Assembly: GCA_001986395.2 (NCBI GenBank)
Contig: MQVO02000023.1
Span: 62,001 to 126,000 of the forward strand
Source: Irpex lacteus
Lineage: Eukaryota > Basidiomycota > Agaricomycetes > Polyporales > Irpicaceae
Length of the DNA: 64,000 bases
Reading direction: 5' to 3'
Shown: positions 56,381 through 64,000 of the stretch, piece by piece
Numbering within the stretch: the stretch's first letter is position 1
Layout: each line of letters opens with the position of its first letter
The notes under the pieces: generated by a model
The model's database searches: none
What the model was told of the DNA's origin: nothing
Seen by the model: only the letters and a program-made list of their open reading frames with translations
Position numbers and translations under genes: made by a program

Positions 56381-59300
56381 CTATGTGAATGCGCTTACTC
56401 GTAACAATGGCAAGAAATGAGCAGCTTCTCGCGATACACCAGGAAAGTCATTGGGGTGACACATGGTGTGGCAGATGATATCGTCTAGTTCTATCAAATC
56501 CTTCAAAGGGAGAGGATCCGAGTAGCACAAGCACCCTACAAATCCGACATCCCGTTTTTGCGCGAGGTAGGGGTCCATTACTGCATCTGTCGTCCCAAGT
56601 GTAGGAAATCTGTCCACCACAAGTGTGGTAGTGTGTTTCGACTTCTCTGTGCCATAGTTCTTCTGCACTATGATGTCAGTGATGCGTCCCGCCCGGCAAG
56701 CACCATTGCTGTCTGTATAGATGATGTAGCTGTCGCTTGGAGCATGTGCAAAAGTAGCAAACGATTTGCGTTTGTAACTTATGTGGGTTTGCATGAGTGC
56801 TCTACGGAACGGTATTTCGTTCTCGCGTTTATCACGAAGCAGCTGGTATAGCTCCTTCGACAAGATCGTTTCATTGTTGATATTGTCGTATGTGGCCCTC
56901 GAATTCTGATAGCTTCCTATCTCCTCTTGAAGTGTACCCCTCCCGTCGCTGTCAAAGGCTTTTGTAAAGGCTTCCGACACCGCCTGTAGTCGTTTTGGAA
57001 GACGCTGAAGCAGGATACGAATGTTTTGCGCCACGCAGAAGCGTTTAAGCATGGTCTTCTCCATCTCTCCTACAACATAGTCAGCGCTATAGTGGGTGTT
57101 CGAAGAACAATACTGACCGGGTTTCGAATTCGTTGGGGTTTTCTGAAGCAGATAATTGATGCGCTCACACACATTTGACCGTTGACCAGGAGCCGGGCCA
57201 AAGTTCTTGATGTTCGTGCTCAGATGAAGAGTAATGTGCTGGCTAGGAACCAAACCCAGGTAGGGGTATAGGATCTTGGTACCCTTGAGGTAATCAAGCC
57301 AGAGTCGGTGTACTTCATCGGCATCGCTAACACTTGAAGCTCGCAGGAGGGCGGTGATGATGGCCGATGACATGTCAAGAAAGTTCTTGAGCATACTACG
57401 CTCTCGACTTTCTGGGGGTTTCAGACCCCACAGGCGAGTCAAGCAGCTGGGTAGCACGACTGTGGTCAGTGTTCGCAGTGCATCATGCGAAAGTGTCCCA
57501 TGGCTGGCGCTGCCGAGATTAGATGGGACTCGCCCAATCCATGATGGAAACGTCATCCTCCGAATGTCTTCTCGGATAGTCGAAAGCATCTTCGATCCTA
57601 AAACCGCAGTACCGCCTTTGAGCTTGGTTTCCTCTACATCCTCCCCCTCTAGTTTGTTTTCCTGGATACTCAGCTGTTAGCTTACCTCTAAGTTCCAGAA
57701 GGAGCAGCACACTTACCAGTTCGTACAAGGTGTCAATAAGGACCGATTTCTTACTTGAGGCGATGCTGGACATGGGGATAAGAGAAATATTGGACTTCAG
57801 TTGCGAATTTGCGGAGGGTCGCAAGGATGGGTCTCTTGGATAGGAGGAGGCGTCGGTGTTGGCGTTGTCTACTTCCTGCGCCTGCTTTTGCATCCTCTGA
57901 CATACCATGTGTTCAAGGACATTCCTCTTTACTGATTTCATGGCATCTTTTGTACTTGTTCGAGCGAAGGTCGCTTCTGCTCGATAGATCTCCAGCTGTG
58001 AAGGTGGGTCCGTAGGCTTGGGCTTAGGTCTAGGATTCACGGCAGTTCCATCCTCATTGACAAGATTCTGGTCCTGACGCTTGAACTTGTTAGCAAGGCT
58101 ATATACCGGAAGTAAATGAGGGCTTCTTACCCACTGTTTTATGACACCCCAAACAGCGGCATGTCTGCCCCCTGAGGGTAGCTGAAGTTGGCGACAGCAC
58201 TCTTTCAGTAAATAAGCTGGAAGGTCCTCTGCTTCCTTATCCGTTCCACCCCTGACCTTATCCCAGGCGTCATTCATCACAAGAGGATTATAATCGTTTG
58301 GCTTTTTAGGAGGCCCTGGCTCTTCCTCTCGCAGTCCGTCCTGTAGATTGATGTTCATGCCGAAGATCGTTCTGAGGTGGTGCTGTGCGTTGACGCCGAG
58401 TAGGTTGTGCGAAAACTCCACAAGGGTATAAGTAACTGGGTCCCAGTATGGTAATCGAAGTAGTTCAGACCATCGGATGCGGTGCGTCTTAAAATGCGCG
58501 CGACGTGCCTTCGAGCCCAACGACTTCCATTCACAAGCCAGCCTGCGATGCTCTTCTGCAGTGTGCCGCCTCGGCCAGGTCTGCTCATCTAGGTTGTCCA
58601 TGTCTCCAGGTTCCAGCGGGCACTGTGTGCACCAACGACCAATGCCTGACATTTTCTTCGCAGCCAGCAGGTCACCGATCAGAGGGACTATGGCAGCGTT
58701 CACCAGTCTACCGTCGGAATACTTCGGAGTACTGGAGTAATAGACACCCGGATCCCAGAATTCCAGGAAGACGTCCATAAGATAGCAAAGGACGTTATTC
58801 AGGTCATCCAACTCAGGCTCTCGGGGACCTGGGAAGACACAAAAGACAAAGATATTTTCCAGAAGATGACGCAGCCCCGGGGGTAGGTTCAAGCATATAA
58901 GTGAGATAACTCCCGCGCTGTAAGATTTTCCGCCGGCTTTGTTGAAGAACGGGTTGAAGTTGTCCATGCATATGGCGAAAACCAGTTTGAAGGTCCTAGA
59001 AGGGCCTGAAGAGACAAATCTGGAGCCGTCCGGCCCTGAGAAACGACGAAGGATCTCCCCGTCCCATATATCCAGAAGCTCCCCTTCTTCAGCCCCAGTC
59101 GCATAAACGTCTCGATCCAGAATCTCCTCCATCCCTGGTCTGCATACAAACTGCCCAAGCCAATGTTTGAAGTCCTGCAGATGAAGTAGACGCTCTGGCT
59201 CCGACACAGTGTGACCTTTCCGCTTCCTGTGTGTGTAGAGAGGGCGTCCACAGACCGGGAGGTCTGGTGCACGCCGATGAATGCAGGAACGAGCTGAGTC

Positions 59301-60150
59301 ATCTTTGCTGTAACAGGCGAAACAGGTGGCGCAGCATACAAGGGACCGGATGGAAGGTTCTATGTTGAGAAGAGACATGATGTCCTTTATGTTTCCAGGT
59401 ATCCCATCTGCGAGGTCCATACATTCACCAGGATCTCCGATTTCTTCCTGAGCTTCTTGCAGAATACACTTGAGGGCAGGAAGAACGAAGTCGTCGCAAC
59501 GATGCACCGATACATTGCACATGACGTTCAATACCGCAGACAAGAGGTGACAGACCAGATAAACCGGATAATTCATTATGTGCGGTATCTCAAGGATACT
59601 AGCTGCAGTCACAGGTTATTATTATTATTGATCAACATCGGAGGTGGTATAAGAAGTATTCACTGGTATCGTAAACTGGTATTCCAGCGGCAGCTTGCTG
59701 TCTAGCCGCCCGTTGCCTCTCATACTGCCTCCTCCATTCGTCCTTCTTCAAATTCTCCAGCAAGACAAGTTCCGATCTCACGGAAATGACTACGTCCCCA
59801 GCTACGCTGCGTATGGCTTTGATGGGATGCTCAGAAACGAAGACCTCTGCTTCGGAGAAAGCATCCAAAAGCCACGCCTGATAAGCTAGGAATGCGACGT
59901 TGTCCGGGGCTTCGATCTGGAGGGGGAACGGGCCTCGGTTGGGGAGCATGGGAATGGATATTTCTGATTCAAGAAGGGCGATACTGTCCGAGAAGATGTT
60001 TGGAGGCGACGCAAAGAGCAGAGGGCCTGTAAATCCTTCAAATTGCTTGGCTCTCTGTTTTAACTCGACACCTAGGTCTAAGAGCATGTTCTTGATTCGA
60101 GTAGCGTCGCTGGTATGGCCGCTATCCTCATCGCGGTTACTTGACGACAT
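56381..60150 (-). CDS. Tnp2-family transposase (CACTA/En-Spm-like)
   Basis: The ATG at 60150 opens MSSSNRDEDSGHTSDATRIK. Exon 1 ends GIPVYDT and joins in phase over intron 59603-59663 (61 bp) to SILEIPHIMNYPVYLVCHLL. Then come a Cys/His cluster (CCATCFACY...CIHRR...CGRPLY), KHWLGQFVCRPGMEEIL, LVFAICMDNFNPFFNKAGG, LPPGLRHLLENIFV, LIGDLLAAKKMSGIG, WCTQCPLEPGDMD, IRWSELLRLPYWDP and LVEFSHNLLGVNAQHH, the standard order of fungal Tnp2 transposases. Intron 57662-57716 (55 bp) leads to ENKLEGEDVEE and the C-terminal part (MLSTIREDIRRMTFPSWIGR, ...). A 48-bp in-phase intron near 57068-57115 is likely. The stop is at 56381. The catalytic block has VEFSHNLL where relatives usually show D-x-MHNL. No stop or frameshift is seen, so it may be functional. 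Confidence 0.85.
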
Positions 60151-60185
60151 TGCAGGCAGTGGTTCCTATAGCTATGTGCCACCAG

Positions 60186-60244
60186 CCAGCCAGTCCGGTC
60201 GCAAGCTGAGACGCGCGCCAACCGAGACAAGCAAAGGAGGCGCG
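60186..60244 (-). repeat. Tnp2 upstream sequence, shared with 18933-18990
   Basis: About 58 bp, beginning 36 bp before the Tnp2 start codon, repeated in the opposite orientation at 18.9 kb. It is presumably the transposon's 5' leader or subterminal region. Confidence 0.75.
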
Positions 60245-62617
60245 AGTTGCGAGCGGACTGGGATACTCGGGCGTCGATCGTCGACTTGACCGATTGGCGC
60301 TGAGCGTGTGAATTTTAACTTGGAATTATCGCGCGTTCGCCGTCTGGCCACACAAAATCTTCTCTACACGTTCTAATTCGCCTCCAGACACAAAATATAT
60401 TTATAGAGACTTGATCTACAAGCATGAAATTGACATAGTAATGATTAAACGAACTACCTTATACCCTGTTTGTACTCCTATGAGCGATAACATGCTAGAA
60501 ACATGTGGCTGCTACTGTGGGTCTGTCTTCCCTGTGGAACAGGTGATTTCTGAAGCCCAAAATGGTCAGCAACAGTACACCTGCGGTTAGCGTGCTCGTA
60601 GCAGCTATCCATTACCTTGTGGTGGGCTCGATAGTGACCATATAGTTCTTCGTCGGACGAAATATTCAACCCACTGAGAGCCTGAGACCAAGAGCCTAGA
60701 GTCTTCGTTGATGGACTCGAGCTTGTTTGAGCAGTCTATGCGGAGGTATATTACTGAGAATGAAGGATGAGCGCACACACGAGTCTGAACGGTTACGCAC
60801 GTATGTCTTGAGTCTTGACTGCAGAAGAAAGGTTGGTTGCTGGGTGCCACCACCGCACTTGCCTAGATACACAGTGCACAGAGGTTTACCGTGACTATGG
60901 AATCGCGAGAGGGTGTGATTGACCTAGGAGAGAACATTTGTCGATGAAAAAATAGAAACTACACTGACCGGAAGGCGATAAGTAAAGACTCATATGCAAG
61001 GTGAACTATACACAACGTACCAAGCAAAGCACCACTCTCAAATATCCACAGGCTTCCCCACATTCACAGCCCTTTGATCATCGATGGACTACACTCGCAA
61101 GGCACGAGGTCCTTCATGTCTGGCGGAGTTGGAACTTGGTGTTGAGAAGCAGACGACTCGCAAGTCCCGACTGCCCATGGGAGGCGTGTCACGGAACGAG
61201 CCGCCATGTTCAGCGCAATGATAGACTCTTTCAGCCGTGAGACACAGGTTTTCAAACCCTTTGTCGGTGACTGCCCATAAGAAACAGCTGGTCGCTTCCA
61301 ATGGAATTTTGCGAACTCGTTCTACTAGTAGAGATACAACCGGGAGTCAGCAGCGACACTTAGAACAGCAAAGAAAGTAGTATTAGTGAGAGCACTGATA
61401 AAACTGATACCTGTAATTATCGTTAGAGGTATTAATTCTGGGTTGACCGTTGAACGATGATGAGAGCGAGAAGTTAGAACTCAGGTGCTCAAGCGCTCAA
61501 GTCTGGCGCTGATAGCTTGGAAATCTGAGTATGGGCGCCTCTCAGATCGCTCTTGAAACTACGACCACCACCAGTTCAAGTGTTCGAGTGGTCGTTCATG
61601 TCATACTTAATCACATTCTGAGTGAGTTGGTTTCTGTTCTCCCATGACTACCAAGGTGTAATAACATATCGTGACAATAGCCGGGAGCTGGCTTTCATGT
61701 CCTCGCCATGCACCGACTTAGTTTCCTAGACTTGACAATTACACCTACCGTGACTCCGGCTGCAGCTGGCCGCACTTCTCTCGCCGTAACTGCATGTTTA
61801 GACGTACAGCTCTGCTGTTTCCTTCGCGCCACTCTTTCGGCAACTGACCACGATGTCGGTGAAGATGGAGGCTATATAACGGTGAGCATTTGAGTATGCT
61901 GATCTACCACATGCATATTTATGCTGTCACTCAATCCTCTCGCTACCTGATCTATCCGGATACATCACGTTTGGCCTGAACCACTGGCGTAAACGTTTAT
62001 ATCAGCCACACGCATCTTCAAGCACTCCCACGCCCCGTCACGGCCCCGACGATTACCCACGTCACTTCTGCCTCTGCGTCTCGCATCACTGGCACTTACC
62101 CTGAGGTGAGGGAAGGCAGGTAAATCTTATTAATGACACTTCCAGTCACTGCTAATGTACTTACTTCGTTTCCAGTCTCGATCTTTAACATTATGACCGG
62201 CACTTTTGGTCTCGTTTCGTCAATCAGGCTCGAAATTATCACGGGAAAGGTAGGAAACCGCTGTGTATATGCACTATCGATGTATCCTAACTGGTAGTGT
62301 TGTTTTTTATTATAACTCCATAGAATTTTTTTTTCTCTATTAGTGGGAATGCCCTTGTCGGCTGCGGGTCCAAAACAAGATTTGAGTTCATAGGTGAGCC
62401 TGACTGGTTATGCATCTTTAATTGGGTCGTCTATACTCCTTATGTATGTAGGAACCAGGAAAATATATTAATTTGCTGTAAACTATGACTACGTACTATA
62501 ATGCGATAATTTGTGTGGCCAGCTCGAGAAACGAAGCCCGGATTTTTTAAAGTTAAAATTCACACGGTAGGCATCTATTGGGCGCTCGATCGACATCGAC
62601 ATTTTGCCACCGATTAT
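60245..62617. other. Upstream of Tnp2; no supported gene
   Basis: Reverse-strand ORFs at 60478-60853 and 61064-61301 and a plus ORF at 61708-61893 have no family motif. A 178-codon reverse ORF (63025-62489) begins further right. No RNA gene was recognised. Confidence 0.4.
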
Positions 62618-62656
62618 ACCAGCCGGTCTGAAGAGCGCAGTGTCAGACCGGCTGGT
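62618..62656. repeat. Perfect 14-bp hairpin
   Basis: accagccggtctga (62618-62631) and tcagaccggctggt (62643-62656) pair perfectly across an 11-base loop. Confidence 0.88.
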
Positions 62657-62966
62657 TACGAACCTACATCGCGACGTACATATGAAGCTCAGCACGAACA
62701 TCCGTGTTGAGTCGCGATGCCTGCGGACATGGAAGGAACTCCCGGAGGTCGAGATGTCTAGGGTTCGCCGAGCTCCCAGCTTCTGGAATTCGAAGTGACG
62801 CGTACACGTGCGACGACCCAGGCCTTTCCCCGATTTTGACCCTCCCGAGCGGCGTCTATTGAATGAGACCCCGCTCAAAACTCCTGGAAAGAAGCCCACG
62901 CATAACTTTAGCGACAAGAAGCCGAGATATCGATAGAAGACTGCTGCGCAATGATATAACCTCCTA

Positions 62967-62990
62967 ATCTCGTGATCAGACGGATTGGAC
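62967..62990 (-). repeat. CCAATCCGTCTG-family motif copy
   Basis: tctcgtgatcagacggattg differs by one base from 14764-14783. It is followed by acttcgaa, as at the 14.8-kb site. Confidence 0.7.
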
Positions 62991-63135
62991 TTCGAACAAA
63001 AAGGAGAGCGAGCCTTGCCAACCATTTGCTGTCCAGTAATAGGGCAGACTCTAGGATGCTTATTTAAGTAACAACTGAAAAGATCAAGGTGACGGTGTCA
63101 GTGGTATGGGCGCAGAGACAATAAATTTGGACTTA

Positions 63136-63306
63136 TGTAATTGATGGCTGACACGGTGTTGGCATTGCACATAAATACGTGCAATGTCAGTGGTATCTTG
63201 ATCTGCGCAGCAAGAAGTGCAGTGTCAGTGGTATCTTGATTCGCGCAGCAAGAAGTTTGGTACTTGGTACATAATAAGTGCGGTGTCAGTGATATCCCGA
63301 TCGGCG
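63136..63306 (-). repeat. Long inverted repeat, right copy (partner 7487-7658)
   Basis: Near-identical reverse complement of 7487-7658. A further partial unit (tgtcagtggtatgggcgc) lies outside it at about 63098, so this copy is part of a longer or older cluster. Confidence 0.85.
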
Positions 63307-64000
63307 TTTGGCCTCGGCGTTCGTGTCTCCACAGTACTTACATGTGTTTTATATTCTTGCTCCTAGAGCAAGCTTACCACTTTGGATAACGATACGCGTC
63401 TGCGTTGGCGCTAATGCTGCTTTGTCAGCAACCGAGTCCAACGTCCGACCAAGCCCTTTTATCGTCATCTCGCATAGTTCAATACCTCTGGTACGAATGG
63501 TGGATTAATAAAATGTCATGAAATGGGAGCAAGACCTGCCGCCACCGTGGGCGGCCCTTGCGAGTGAGTAAGTAGGAGCAAGAAGTGCGCGCTTGAGCGC
63601 TGGCGAACGTACCGAACGTCTAGCCATAGCGAATGGGAGTGCGTGAGGCCCGAGGGACCAAATCGGGGACACTGTCGACTTATAAAGAAGATCAGGCAGG
63701 AACTTCGTCTCTCTTTGCCACAATTCACTACCTCCGCATCTTCCGACCTATCACTACTGCTCGTTCTATCCTAATGAGCGGCAACGAATCCGATCAAAGC
63801 CCCTTCCGGCCATGCAAATCGCGCGTCCACTATCATGCACAGGAGAAACTCATCATCCAAGTCAAGCGCTTTTCCTCCGTCTCCAGACGCAAAGCTACAG
63901 CGCTGAACTGCCATTGTATCTAGGCTGAAGCCACTCTATTTCGGGTCCAGAAGTGCCTTCTTATCCTTCTATCACCGGTGTTGCGAAACCTGCTACAGGG
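63307..64000. other. Right edge; possible gene start
   Basis: A plus-strand ORF starting at 63774 (MSGNESDQSPFRPCKSRVHY) follows a ttataaag TATA-like box at about 63677 and could be the first exon of a gene, but the frame closes at 63921 and no splice donor is obvious. Nothing else was recognised. Confidence 0.25.

Noticed and set aside
56381..60150. Three separate genes
   Set aside because: Introns at 59603-59663 and 57662-57716 join the ORFs in phase into one Tnp2 transposase.

Overview
This window looks like nuclear DNA of a filamentous basidiomycete, most likely an Agaricomycete. Three things point there: genes broken by many introns of about 40 to 65 bp with GTAAGT/GTGAGT donors; families I know mainly from Agaricomycetes (Plavaka, KDZ and Tnp2 DNA transposases, DUF6532, DUF6698, F-box proteins with the 'VTHVCHHWREVAL' signature); and no operons, ribosome binding sites or CRISPR. 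No rRNA and no convincing tRNA gene was seen. Species cannot be named.

The window is gene-poor and repeat-rich. Left part (1-15 kb): truncated old yellow enzyme and cytochrome P450 pieces at the edge, a DUF6532-type pseudogene with several C-to-T-compatible stop codons, a long-helical membrane protein, an FHA-domain Rad53/Chk2-like kinase and a nuclear-looking TE-like hypothetical gene. Middle-left (15-26 kb): one broken gene, then minisatellites, a 75-bp tandem array, a 402-bp foldback MITE-like element and small Pro/Asp/Glu-rich ORFs. Centre (26-39 kb): a DUF6698 gene and a nearly complete Plavaka transposase in the same orientation (one frameshift), then one clearly conserved regulator-like gene (GATA_AreA plus DUF3295). 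Right part (39-64 kb): a long stretch with little coding signal and a perfect 243-bp tandem duplication, a dead KDZ transposase, unknown genes, an intact F-box gene, a Tnp2-family (CACTA-like) transposase and a terminal repeat that is the near-perfect inverted partner of one at 7.5 kb.

The genes do not form a pathway. The main theme is layers of DNA transposons and their non-autonomous traces. At least three autonomous transposase families are present in different states of decay, with shared short repeats (GATACCACTGACA core; CCAATCCGTCTG motif) at distant sites. The best candidates for something undescribed are the foldback element at 22.5 kb, the GATACCACTGACA repeat family with copy-number-variable arrays, and the possible transposon cargo genes (DUF6698 beside Plavaka; a convergent gene beside Tnp2). 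All gene models were assembled by eye from splice signals and family memory; exon edges not given explicitly should be treated as approximate.
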